Shown piece after piece: positions 42,491 to 50,969 of a stretch of 64,000 nucleotides of DNA (position 1 is the first letter of the stretch; each line of letters opens with the position of its first letter). The DNA is from Pseudomonadota bacterium. Its GTDB lineage: Bacteria > Pseudomonadota > Alphaproteobacteria > Rhizobiales > Xanthobacteraceae. The stretch covers positions 58,599 to 122,598 of the forward strand of contig JAFAGM010000044.1 in NCBI GenBank assembly GCA_023422775.1, in the 5' to 3' direction. The notes under the pieces were generated by a model. It was not told the DNA's origin. It ran no database searches and saw nothing but the letters and a program-made list of their open reading frames with translations. A program made the position numbers and the translations under genes.

Positions 42491-43627
42491 ATGAGCTTCA
42501 TCACCGGCGTCGGCCTGACGTCCTATGGCAGGCACGAAGGTTCATCCTCGCTCGATCTCATGAGCAAGGCGGCCGAGCTTGCGATTGCCGATGCCGGGCT
42601 GAAGCGGTCCGAGATCGACGGCATTCTCTGCGGCTATTCGACGGTGTCTCCGCACATCATGCTGGCGACGGTGTTTGCCGAACACTTCGGCATCCAGCCG
42701 TCCTATGCGCACGCTGTTCAAGTCGGTGGCGCCACCGGCCTTGCCATGACCATGCTCGCCCACCAGCTGGTCGATGCCGGTGTCGCAAGGCATGTGCTCG
42801 TGGTCGGCGGCGAGAACCGGCTCACCGGGCAGAGCCGAGATGCTTCGATCCAGGCGCTGGCGCAGGTCGGCCATCCCGATTACGAGGTGACGCTGGGGCC
42901 GACGATCCCCGCCTATTACGGCCTGGTGGCCTCGCGCTACATGCACGAATATGGCGTAACCGAGGAAGACCTCGCCGAATTCGCGGTGCTGATGCGCGCG
43001 CACGCTATGACCCATCCCGGCGCCCAGTTCCACGAACCGATTACGGTCGCCGACGTGATGGCCTCGAAACCGGTGGCGATGCCGCTCAAGCTGCTGGACT
43101 GCTGCCCGGTCTCCGACGGTGGCGCCGCGTTCGTCATCAGCCGCGAGCCGACGTCCGCGACCGGCATCCGCGTCCGCGGCTGCGCCCAGGCACACACCCA
43201 TCAGCATGTGACGGCGGCACCCGCCCTGAGCGAACTCGGTGCCGAGATTGCGGTTGCCAAGGCCAAGAGCGCGGCCGGCCTTTCGATCGCGGACGTGCGC
43301 TACGCCGCGGTCTATGACAGCTTCACCATCACGCTGGCGATGCTGCTGGAAGACCTCGGCCTTGCCGGGCGCGGCGAGGCGGCAGCGCGGGTCAGGGCAG
43401 GGCATTTTGGCCGTGACGGCGCCATGCCGCTCAATACCCATGGCGGGCTGCTCAGTTATGGCCATTGCGGCGTCGGCGGCGCGATGGCGCACCTGGTCGA
43501 GACGCATCTGCAGATGACGGGGCGCGCGGGCACACGGCAGGTCCGCGACGCCTCGATCGCGCTGCTGCATGGCGACGGCGGCGTGCTGTCGTCGCATGTC
43601 AGCATGTTCCTGGAGCGGGTACGATGA
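42491..43627 (+). CDS. Thiolase-like protein without the nucleophilic Cys
   Basis: A 378-residue thiolase-fold protein. Where the nucleophilic Cys of thiolases lies (NACATG in the neighbouring thiolase) it has VGGATG, so the position is Gly80. His in LSYGHCGVGG is kept. Proteins of this type pair with DUF35 OB-fold partners, as here, and some act as retro-aldolases on branched acyl-CoA intermediates (Ltp2-ChsH2 in steroid side-chain cleavage) rather than as thiolases. ATG 42491 begins the conserved N-terminus and follows GACAGG. Its stop overlaps the start of the DUF35 gene by 4 bases. Confidence 0.85.
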   Translation: MSFITGVGLTSYGRHEGSSSLDLMSKAAELAIADAGLKRSEIDGILCGYSTVSPHIMLATVFAEHFGIQPSYAHAVQVGGATGLAMTMLAHQLVDAGVARHVLVVGGENRLTGQSRDASIQALAQVGHPDYEVTLGPTIPAYYGLVASRYMHEYGVTEEDLAEFAVLMRAHAMTHPGAQFHEPITVADVMASKPVAMPLKLLDCCPVSDGGAAFVISREPTSATGIRVRGCAQAHTHQHVTAAPALSELGAEIAVAKAKSAAGLSIADVRYAAVYDSFTITLAMLLEDLGLAGRGEAAARVRAGHFGRDGAMPLNTHGGLLSYGHCGVGGAMAHLVETHLQMTGRAGTRQVRDASIALLHGDGGVLSSHVSMFLERVR

Positions 43628-43980
43628 GCGAAAAATTCCCGGACTGGACCAGGGGCGCCGAAGCCATCGTCTATCAATCATGCGGCGCGTGTGGCGCCGT
43701 GCAGTATTTCCACCGCAGCTTCTGTGCCGCCTGCGGTGCGCCGGATCCGGCGACGAAGCAGGCCAGCGGGGCAGGAAAGGTCTACGCGACGTCGCTGGTA
43801 TGTCGCGCCGCGACGCCGGAGACGCGCGCGCACGTTCCTTACAACATCGTTCTGGTAGATGCGGTGGAGGGCTTTCGCATGATGGCCCATGGCGACAACG
43901 ATCTCGCCATCGGCGACAAGGTTACCGTGAGCTATCGGCCATTTGCGGGGAGGCTGGTCCCGTATTTCGGGAAAACGTGA
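43624..43980 (+). CDS. DUF35 zinc-ribbon and OB-fold protein, partner of the thiolase-like protein
   Basis: A 118-residue protein with a rubredoxin-like zinc ribbon (CGAC, ten residues, CAAC; residues 20-38) followed by a beta-rich OB-fold (about 50-115). Such proteins form tight complexes with thiolase-like proteins and bind CoA esters. The 4-base overlap with the thiolase-like gene agrees with a fixed complex. ATG 43624 is within the overlap. Confidence 0.88.
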   Translation: MSEKFPDWTRGAEAIVYQSCGACGAVQYFHRSFCAACGAPDPATKQASGAGKVYATSLVCRAATPETRAHVPYNIVLVDAVEGFRMMAHGDNDLAIGDKVTVSYRPFAGRLVPYFGKT

Positions 43981-44553
43981 ATCTAAGGCGTTGATATCCG
44001 AAAGGTTACATCAATCGAGGACGTCAAATGTTCACGCTACGAAGCAACTCAGAATTACGCGGAACGGGTGAAAATCTGAATTGCTTCGATGCGTCAACAT
44101 TCAATGCCAGTAGAACACGACGCTGGCGATAACGAGCATTGCTGTTACCGCCATCATCTGCGCGAATGCTTCCGAGGCCACCTTCCTTTTGGCTTCCATC
44201 ATGCCTTGCTCCCTAGACCTGGGCATGAGTCATCGTTGCCCGTGAAGGCTTGGATGGCTCTTTTGGTTTTTTACTCGGAACACCCCGCGACGAGTATTCG
44301 CTCTTTAGAGTCCCCACTCAGCGAATATCGACAGTCTCAAAATCGACCAGCATTGAGGCGGCAATTTGGCTCGCTCGCAGCCGGTTTGTGCACGCGAGAG
44401 GGAGTTTTTGGGAACTGGCCGCCTCCCATTGCGGCTTTCGGGCGTGCTTTGGCGCATCGGACTGCGCCAATACAATGGTTGATCGGCCCTGCGCCGCGGG
44501 GCATGATCCGGCGCTCAAAAATCAGAAAACCCCAAAGAATCCCAAGGTGATGA
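43981..44553. other. 573-bp region containing one small minus-strand gene and a hairpin
   Basis: No large gene is supported. It contains the small membrane-protein gene at 44101-44202 and a hairpin (CGAAGCAACTCAGA at 44040-44053 with TCTGAATTGCTTCG at 44075-44088) that lies just downstream of it on the minus strand. The rest (44230-44550) is less GC-rich and has longer frames on both strands without good ribosome sites. Confidence 0.55.
44101..44202 (-). CDS. Small single-span membrane protein, 33 residues
   Basis: A minus-strand gene too short for usual callers. AGGGAG lies exactly 6 bases before ATG-ATG. The protein starts MMEAKRKVASEAFAQ, a basic/polar head, and continues with a hydrophobic helix (MMAVTAMLVIASVVFYWH), so an N-in membrane orientation is predicted by the positive-inside rule. 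A hairpin follows 12 bases after the stop. Head-plus-single-helix design resembles known bacterial small membrane regulators, but I recognise no homologue. Its neighbours are a DUF35 gene and a CMD-domain gene, both on the plus strand. Confidence 0.6.
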   Translation of the reverse strand: MMEAKRKVASEAFAQMMAVTAMLVIASVVFYWH

Positions 44554-45081
44554 ATGGCCCGCATCGAGTATAGCGACCCCGCCAAAGCCAACGACCGGAC
44601 CCGCGAAATCCTCGGCAAGAACCGCAACGCCAATATCTTCCGCATGATGGCGCATTCGCCGAGCTATTTTGAGCAATACTGCCGGCTGGGCGGGGCGATC
44701 AGGCACAAGGGCGAACTGGACCCGGTCGTGCGCGAACTCGCCATTACCCGGACCGGTATCCTGTGTGAGGCGCCCTACGAAATCATCGCCCACAAGCGAA
44801 TCGGCAAGAATGTCGGCGTCACCGACGAGCAGAACGAGGCCCTGGAGAACTGGCAGTCGGCGACCTGCTTCAACGAAGTGCAGCGCGCCGCGCTCGCCTT
44901 CACCGACGAAATCGTCAAGCTTCACAAGCCGACGGATGCGACCTTCAACGCCATCGCCTCCAAACTGACGCCCGCTGCGCTGGTCGAGCTGCAACTCTCG
45001 GTCGGCTTCTACATCATGACGTCGAAGTTCCTGGAAACCTTTGCCATCGACCTGCAGCCGGTTACGGAAGTGGTGAGCTGA
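44554..45081 (+). CDS. Carboxymuconolactone decarboxylase (CMD) family protein
   Basis: A 175-residue all-helical protein of the CMD/AhpD-like family. It has the central RELAITRTGILCEAPYEIIAHKRIG helix pair typical of the fold. The CxxC of peroxidatic AhpD is not present; only one Cys is found there (LCEAP), so it is not an obvious disulfide peroxidase. Related proteins work in aromatic ring-cleavage pathways or as lactone-processing enzymes. AAGGTGATGA precedes the ATG. It converges on the Hsp70-type gene. Confidence 0.82.
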   Translation: MARIEYSDPAKANDRTREILGKNRNANIFRMMAHSPSYFEQYCRLGGAIRHKGELDPVVRELAITRTGILCEAPYEIIAHKRIGKNVGVTDEQNEALENWQSATCFNEVQRAALAFTDEIVKLHKPTDATFNAIASKLTPAALVELQLSVGFYIMTSKFLETFAIDLQPVTEVVS

Positions 45082-45105
45082 GCGATGTTGCGTGAAGGAT
45101 GGATT

Positions 45106-46362
45106 TCAGTTTGCCGGCCCGTATCGCCGTAGCGCTTCCAGCGTCAAGCCCTTGCCGACCGCGCCGAAGATGTCGCCTTCGACGATTCGGGTGTTCGGCA
45201 CGGCCCTGCTGATCGCGCTGCGGACGTGGGCGAGCTTTACCGAACCGCCGGTCAGGAACACCGCGTCGATATCGCCGGCGGCAAGGCCGGCCTGGCCGAG
45301 GCAATTCTTGATGCGCGCCGCAACGCGCTGGGCCAATTGTTTGGTATGGCCGACGAGATCGGCCCGTTCGATGACCGCGCTGAGGCCGGGGGCGACCCAT
45401 TCCATCGGGATGTCCGACCGGCGCTTCTCGGACAGGGCGATCTTGGCGTCTTCGACCTCCATCGCCAGCGTGTGGCCGCGCTGTTCATGGACCACGCGGA
45501 TCAGCCGGTCGAGCAGTTCCGGCTCGCTGGCCTCCTGCCGGACCTGGCGTATATCGGCCATCACGCGCGGCTCATACATCCGGTTGATGCTCGACCATGT
45601 GGCGAGGTCGTGGAAATAGCTCGACGGCACGTCCAGCCCCGGCCGCTTCATGGCGCTGCCGAAGCCGAACAGCGGCATGACCACGCCGAGGCTGAGCTGG
45701 CGGTCAAAGTCCGTGCCGCCGATGCGTACGCCGTCATTGGCGAGAATATCGTCCGCGCGGTCGGCTTTGCCGTGGCGCTCGGGCCCGAGACGCACGATGG
45801 AGAAGTCGGACGTGCCGCCGCCGATATCGGCGATGAGCGCCACCTCCTCGGACGTGATCTGCCGCTCATAGTCCAGCGCTGCGGCGATTGGCTCGAACTG
45901 GAACGTGACGTCGTCGAAACCGACCCCAAGCGCAATCGTCCGCAGGGTATCCTCCGCCTTGCGATCGGCGTCCGGCGCATTGTCGACGAAGTGCACCGGC
46001 CGGCCATGGACGACCTGCCGCAATTCGCGACCGCTGGCCTGTTCCGCGCGGCGCTTGATCGCGCCGAGATAATTGGCGATGACATCGCGAAAGCTGAGCC
46101 GTGCGCGTCCGAGCCGGGTGGTTTCCTCGATCAGCGAGGTTCCGAGCACTGATTTGAGACTCCGCATCAGGCGGCCGGCGGTGCCTTCGACGTAGGCGGC
46201 CACCGCCCGGCGGCCGACCAGAACGTTGCCGTCCGCAGCGTAGAACATCGCGCTGGGTATCGTGGTCTGTTCGCCTTCCAGCGCCAGCAGAACCGGCGCC
46301 TGGCCATCGATGGTGCCAAGCGTCGTGTTCGACGTTCCGAAATCAAGACCGCAAATTGACAT
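45106..46362 (-). CDS. yegD: Hsp70 family protein, YegD-like
   Basis: A 418-residue protein with an Hsp70-type ATPase: the phosphate-1 motif LDFGTSNTTLG at the N-terminus, the phosphate-2 motif IADIGGGTSDFSIV near residue 190, and the adenosine motif VFLTGGSVKLAHV near 370. It stops after the ATPase lobe, so it lacks a normal peptide-binding domain. YegD is about this size and is thought to be a chaperone of unknown client. Strong GGGAG precedes the ATG. It is divergent from tex. Confidence 0.88.
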   Translation of the reverse strand: MSICGLDFGTSNTTLGTIDGQAPVLLALEGEQTTIPSAMFYAADGNVLVGRRAVAAYVEGTAGRLMRSLKSVLGTSLIEETTRLGRARLSFRDVIANYLGAIKRRAEQASGRELRQVVHGRPVHFVDNAPDADRKAEDTLRTIALGVGFDDVTFQFEPIAAALDYERQITSEEVALIADIGGGTSDFSIVRLGPERHGKADRADDILANDGVRIGGTDFDRQLSLGVVMPLFGFGSAMKRPGLDVPSSYFHDLATWSSINRMYEPRVMADIRQVRQEASEPELLDRLIRVVHEQRGHTLAMEVEDAKIALSEKRRSDIPMEWVAPGLSAVIERADLVGHTKQLAQRVAARIKNCLGQAGLAAGDIDAVFLTGGSVKLAHVRSAISRAVPNTRIVEGDIFGAVGKGLTLEALRRYGPAN

Positions 46363-46605
46363 GGATACTCCCAGGGGAGCGTCCGTTTACACATTACAAC
46401 GCCATCGATCCACCCTTATCTCGTCGTGTCATCTCAAGGGGTTGTTCGCGCGCGTTGACTTGTTCGATTAAGGCCATCCACAGATCAATTTGTTTGCGGC
46501 AACGCCTTGATGAAATAATCCGCGATGGTCCATAAGCGGCGTCCGGCGGCCAAGGCGATTCACCAAGGCGATTCACCTGCCGCCATGATTTGGGAAAGAT
46601 TTGGC

Positions 46606-48939
46606 GTGGCAAATATCAATCGACAGATCGCAGAAGAACTCGGCGTACGCGAGCAGCAGATTGCTGCGACGGTGGAACTGCTCGACGGCGGCGCGACGGT
46701 GCCGTTCGTTGCGCGCTATCGCAAGGAAATCACCGGCGGCCTCGACGACGCGCAACTGCGCACGCTGGAGGAGCGCCTGACATATTTGCGCGAACTCGAA
46801 GAGCGCCGGGTCGCCATCCTCAATTCGGTCCGCGAGCAGGGCAAGCTCGATGCCGCGCTGGAGGCCGCGATCATGGCGGCTGACAGCAAGGGGCGCCTGG
46901 AAGATATCTATCTGCCGTTCAAGCCGAAGCGCCGCACCAAGGCAGAGATTGCCAAGGAAGCCGGGCTGGAGCCGTTGTCCGAACTGCTGCTGACGCAGCC
47001 CGAGAGCGATCCGCAAGTCGTGGCCGCAGGCTATGTCGATGCCGAGAAGCAGGTGGCGGACGTTGCCGCGGCGCTCGAAGGCGCGCGCGCCATCCTGGTC
47101 GAGCGCTTTGCCGAGGATGCCGATCTGATCGGCCGCTTGCGCGAGGATATGTGGTCGGCCGGCCTGATGACCTCAACGGTGCGCAAGGGCAAGAAGACCG
47201 AGGGCGAGAAATTCGCCGATTATTTCGAATACAACGGCGCGCTCCACAAGCTGCCGTCGCACCGCATCCTCGCGCTGTTCCGGGGCGAGAAGGAGGAAAT
47301 CCTCGAACTGCAGATTCAGCCCGAGGCGAACGTGCCCGAGGCCGGCGTGCCCAGCGTCTATGAACTCAAGATCATGCAGCGCTTCGGCATTACCGATCAG
47401 AAGCGGCCCGGCGACCGTTGGCTGGTCGATACCGCGCGCTGGGCGTGGAAGACCAAGATTCAGGTTCATCTCAACATCGACCTGCGGATGCGGCTGTGGA
47501 CGGCGGCCGAAGCCGAGGGCGTGCGGGTATTCGCCTCGAATCTGCGCGACCTGCTGCTGGCGGCACCCGCCGGCGCGCGCGTCACCATGGGACTCGACCC
47601 CGGCTATCGCTCCGGCGTCAAGGTCGCGATCGTCGATGCGACGGGGAAGGTGGTCGCGACCAGCACGGTCTATCCGCACGAGCCGCAGCGGCAATGGGAC
47701 GCGACGCTGGCCACCTTGGGCAAGCTTGCGGTCGCCCACCGTGTCGACCTGATCGCGATCGGCAACGGAACGGCCTCGCGCGAAACCGACAAGCTGGCGA
47801 CCGAACTGGTCAAGCTGCTGCCGGACCTGAAGATGTCGAAGATCGTGGTGTCGGAAGCCGGCGCTTCGGTCTACTCAGCCTCGGCCTTTGCGTCCGAGGA
47901 ACTGCCGGAGCTCGACGTCACCCTGCGCGGTGCGGTCTCGATCGCACGACGCCTGCAGGATCCGCTCGCCGAACTCGTCAAGATCGATCCGAAGGCGATC
48001 GGCGTCGGGCAGTACCAGCACGATCTTGGCGAAACCAAGCTGGCGCGCTCGCTCGATGCCGTGGTCGAAGACTGTGTCAACGCCGTCGGCGTCGATGCCA
48101 ACACGGCTTCCGCGCCGCTGCTGGCACGGGTCTCCGGCATCGGGGCGGGCCTGGCGCAAAGCATCGTGCAGCATCGCGACGCCAACGGACCGTTCAAGTC
48201 GCGCAAGGCGCTGAAGGACGTGCCGCGGCTCGGGCCCAAGGCCTTCGAACAATGCGCCGGCTTCCTGCGCATCACCGGTGGCGAGGATCCGCTCGATGCG
48301 TCGGGCGTGCATCCTGAAGCCTATCCGGTGGTTCGGCGGATCATCGCCGCGACCAAAAGCGACATCAAGGCGCTGCTCGGCAATGCCGAGGTGGTGCGCC
48401 AGCTGAAGCCGCAGGCGTTCGTCGACGATACGTTCGGCCTGCCGACGGTCACCGACATCCTGCGCGAGCTGGAAAAGCCCGGCCGCGATCCGCGTCCCGC
48501 GTTCAAGGCGGCCGTGTTCAAGGAGGGCGTCGAGGAGATCAAGGATCTCAAGCGCGGCATGATCCTCGAAGGCACGGTGACCAACGTCGCGGCGTTCGGC
48601 GCCTTTGTCGACATCGGCGTGCATCAGGACGGCCTGGTGCACATCTCGGCGATGTCGAAGAACTTCATCAAGGACCCGCGCGAGGTGGTGAAGCCGGGCG
48701 ACATCGTCAAGGTCAAGGTGCTGGAGGTCGAGGTCGCCCGCAAGCGCATAGCGCTGACGCTGCGCCTCGATGATGAAATCGGCAGCAAGGGGGCCAAGCT
48801 GTCGGACACGAAGATGCGCGAATATTCCAAGGCGTCGATGACATCGTCGTCGCCGCGCAAGCCGCAGGAGCAGGGTGGCGCGCTGGCCGAAGCCATGCGC
48901 CGCGCCGCGGAGAAGAACGGGCGGGGCAAGGCGGGGTAG
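46606..48939 (+). CDS. tex: Tex family transcription accessory protein
   Basis: A 777-residue nucleic-acid-binding protein. The order of parts matches Tex: an N-terminal helical domain (ELGVREQQIAATVELL), a YqgF/RuvC-like domain near residue 320-450 (GLDPGYRSGVKVA), a helix-hairpin-helix part (VSGIGAGLAQSIV), and a C-terminal S1 domain (GTVTNVAAFGAFVDIG, then HQDGLVHIS). Tex influences transcription and is conserved in bacteria. GTG 46606 is favoured (MANINRQIAEELG), with GGGAAAG 7 bases upstream; ATG 46585 and a longer frame to 46525 are possible. It is divergent from the YegD-like gene. Confidence 0.92.
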   Translation: MANINRQIAEELGVREQQIAATVELLDGGATVPFVARYRKEITGGLDDAQLRTLEERLTYLRELEERRVAILNSVREQGKLDAALEAAIMAADSKGRLEDIYLPFKPKRRTKAEIAKEAGLEPLSELLLTQPESDPQVVAAGYVDAEKQVADVAAALEGARAILVERFAEDADLIGRLREDMWSAGLMTSTVRKGKKTEGEKFADYFEYNGALHKLPSHRILALFRGEKEEILELQIQPEANVPEAGVPSVYELKIMQRFGITDQKRPGDRWLVDTARWAWKTKIQVHLNIDLRMRLWTAAEAEGVRVFASNLRDLLLAAPAGARVTMGLDPGYRSGVKVAIVDATGKVVATSTVYPHEPQRQWDATLATLGKLAVAHRVDLIAIGNGTASRETDKLATELVKLLPDLKMSKIVVSEAGASVYSASAFASEELPELDVTLRGAVSIARRLQDPLAELVKIDPKAIGVGQYQHDLGETKLARSLDAVVEDCVNAVGVDANTASAPLLARVSGIGAGLAQSIVQHRDANGPFKSRKALKDVPRLGPKAFEQCAGFLRITGGEDPLDASGVHPEAYPVVRRIIAATKSDIKALLGNAEVVRQLKPQAFVDDTFGLPTVTDILRELEKPGRDPRPAFKAAVFKEGVEEIKDLKRGMILEGTVTNVAAFGAFVDIGVHQDGLVHISAMSKNFIKDPREVVKPGDIVKVKVLEVEVARKRIALTLRLDDEIGSKGAKLSDTKMREYSKASMTSSSPRKPQEQGGALAEAMRRAAEKNGRGKAG

Positions 48940-48963
48940 GCCGACAGCGTCCCCCGTCGGTGG

Positions 48964-49073
48964 CTTCATCCTTCGAGACGCATCGCTTTGCGATGCTCCT
49001 CAGGATGAGGTCTGAAAGTCTTGGAGCCTCATGGTGAGGAGAACGGCAACGCCGTGCGTCTCGAACCATGTGG
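48964..49073. repeat. Palindromic intergenic repeat, family B (copy 3, halves in reversed order)
   Basis: TTCATCCTTCGAGACGC and GCTCCTCAGGATGAGG come first, followed by CCTCATGGTGAGGAG and CGTCTCGAACCATG. Copies 2 and 4 have the same two halves in the opposite order. It lies between convergent tex and glutaminase genes. Confidence 0.8.
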
Positions 49074-49087
49074 CCGGGACGACGCTC

Positions 49088-50947
49088 CTAACTCGACGTC
49101 AGCAGGTTCACCCTTGCGTTGGCAAGGATCAGCCGGTCCGCCAGCAATTGCGCGAGGTTGCGCATGATGCGTTCGCCCGCGCGGGGGTGCTGCTTGCGAA
49201 AACGTTCGAAATCGCGAAGCGGGATTTCGTAGGCGGTGGCGGCCATGTCGGCGAGGACGTCGGCTGTGCGTTGCGGCTCCAGCAGCGCCATCTCTCCGAA
49301 CGGCATTCCCGCCGTCAGCGTTGCCAGCCTGATTCCGTCGGGCAGGGTGACATGCACGACGCCGCTCCGCAGAAAGAACAGCGACGTGGCCGCAGCGCCC
49401 GCGGCGATGATTTTCTCGCCGGCCTGATAGGTCCGGATCGTCGCGAGCGAGGCGAGGTCGGTCAGCTCTTCGTCCGTCAGACCTGATAGCAGGGATTGCT
49501 CGGAGATTTCGGTTGCTTCGAAGAAATCGATGGCGCCGCCATAGCGGTACACAACCTGGTCTTCAGCCCATTCGATCGCGGCATCGAGCAGGTAGTAGTT
49601 GCGGATGTTGGTGAGACCCTCCGTCCAGTCGGAGATCATCTTCCATTCCGGAGACGAGCGCCTGATGCCGGACAGGATCACGGTGACATGATGCGCCGCG
49701 AGTTCACGGAACTCCTCGGCGAGGAGGCGGGTGCCTGCGCGGGTCATGGCGGCGACGCGGCGCAGGTCGAAAATGACGAACTGAGGGCGCGGTTTTGCCG
49801 CCAGTTGCCGCGAGACGTAATCGACATTGGAGAACGACAGCGTGCCTACCAGTTCGATGACGCGGACATCCTCGCGATGCGCCGCGAGAATGTTCTGTTC
49901 CGTCGCGCGCCGGACACGCCGCGACGGGCTGTTGCCGATGTCGTAGTCGGCGATGATGCTGTTGCGAGCGTCGTCGCTGCGGTTGAGCATATGCAGGTCG
50001 TAATGCGATGACAGCGCTTCGCAGACCTTGATACCGCGCACGCTGTTGCCGTGCTTGTCGAGTTTCGGCGAATAGCTGCCCAGCCCCAACCTGGCTGGCA
50101 GCGCCGCGAGGATGCCGCCGCCGACGCCGCTCTTTGCGGGAATGCCGATCCGGTAGATCCACTCGCCGGCGTAGTCGTACATGCCGGAACTGGTCATGAC
50201 GGACAGCGTGCGGGCGATGGCGTAGGCGCTCACGACCTGCTCGCCGGTCACCGGGTTGATGCCGCGGTTGGCAAGGGTCGCCGCCATCACGGCGACGTCG
50301 CGCGCGGTCACCAGGATGGCGCATTGCCGGAAATAGACCTCCAGCACCGAGGCCACGTTGTCCCTGATCACGGCGTTGGTGCGCAGCAGATAGCCGATCG
50401 CCCGGTTGCGGTCGCCGGTGGTGCTCTCGGAGGCATAGACGGCATCGTCGACGCCGAGGTCGCGACCGGCGAACCGGCCCAGCGCCTGCCTGATATATTC
50501 GAACGCAGCGTCCCCTTTGGCCTCGTGGATCAGGCCGGAGCAGGCGATCGCCCCGGCATTGACCATGGGATTGAAGGGGTGGTTCTCGGCGTTGAGGCGG
50601 ATCGAGTTGAAGGGATCGCCCGAGGGCTCGACACCGATGACGCTCTCGACCCGCGCCGCCCCCAGCGTGTCCAGCGCCAGCGCGAACACGAAGGGCTTTG
50701 ACATCGACTGGATGGTGAAGGGGATCTGGGTGTCGCCGACCTCGTAGACATGGCCGTCGAGGGTGGCGAGACTGATGCCAAAATGGGCAGGATCGGCCTT
50801 GCCGAGCTCAGGGATGTAATCGGCGACTGCGCCGCCGGTCTCCGGCGCGAATTCCTCATGGCAGGCGCTCAGGAACCGCAGCAATGGCGGTTTCGAACTG
50901 GCCCAGGCCGGAGCGATGGTCGTGAACGGAGGAGGCGACTGTTTCAT
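49088..50947 (-). CDS. glsA: Glutaminase A fused to STAS and cyclic-nucleotide-binding domains
   Basis: A 619-residue fusion, about twice the normal glutaminase length. Residues 25-330 are a serine-dependent glutaminase (QSMSKPF with Ser81 and Lys84, and NPMVNAGAIA), which hydrolyses L-glutamine to glutamate and ammonia. Residues about 355-460 form a STAS domain (FVIFDLRRVAAMTRAGTRLL). Residues about 490-610 form a cNMP-binding domain of CRP type (AGEKIIAAGAAATSLFFLRSG, then FGEMALLEPQRTADVLA). The arrangement suggests control of activity by a small molecule or partner. AAAAGGAGG lies close to ATG 50947 (short spacing). Confidence 0.93.
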   Translation of the reverse strand: MKQSPPPFTTIAPAWASSKPPLLRFLSACHEEFAPETGGAVADYIPELGKADPAHFGISLATLDGHVYEVGDTQIPFTIQSMSKPFVFALALDTLGAARVESVIGVEPSGDPFNSIRLNAENHPFNPMVNAGAIACSGLIHEAKGDAAFEYIRQALGRFAGRDLGVDDAVYASESTTGDRNRAIGYLLRTNAVIRDNVASVLEVYFRQCAILVTARDVAVMAATLANRGINPVTGEQVVSAYAIARTLSVMTSSGMYDYAGEWIYRIGIPAKSGVGGGILAALPARLGLGSYSPKLDKHGNSVRGIKVCEALSSHYDLHMLNRSDDARNSIIADYDIGNSPSRRVRRATEQNILAAHREDVRVIELVGTLSFSNVDYVSRQLAAKPRPQFVIFDLRRVAAMTRAGTRLLAEEFRELAAHHVTVILSGIRRSSPEWKMISDWTEGLTNIRNYYLLDAAIEWAEDQVVYRYGGAIDFFEATEISEQSLLSGLTDEELTDLASLATIRTYQAGEKIIAAGAAATSLFFLRSGVVHVTLPDGIRLATLTAGMPFGEMALLEPQRTADVLADMAATAYEIPLRDFERFRKQHPRAGERIMRNLAQLLADRLILANARVNLLTSS

Positions 50948-50969
50948 CGCCTCCTTTTGTGCATCGCAA

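Noticed and set aside
44089..44573. Plus-strand frames of 107 and 153 codons
   Set aside because: No ribosome site, mixed low-complexity content, and one covers the opposite strand of the better-supported small membrane-protein gene.
46363..46605. Heat-shock (CIRCE or sigma-32) site between yegD-type and tex genes
   Set aside because: I looked for the CIRCE inverted repeat and a recognisable heat-shock promoter and saw neither.
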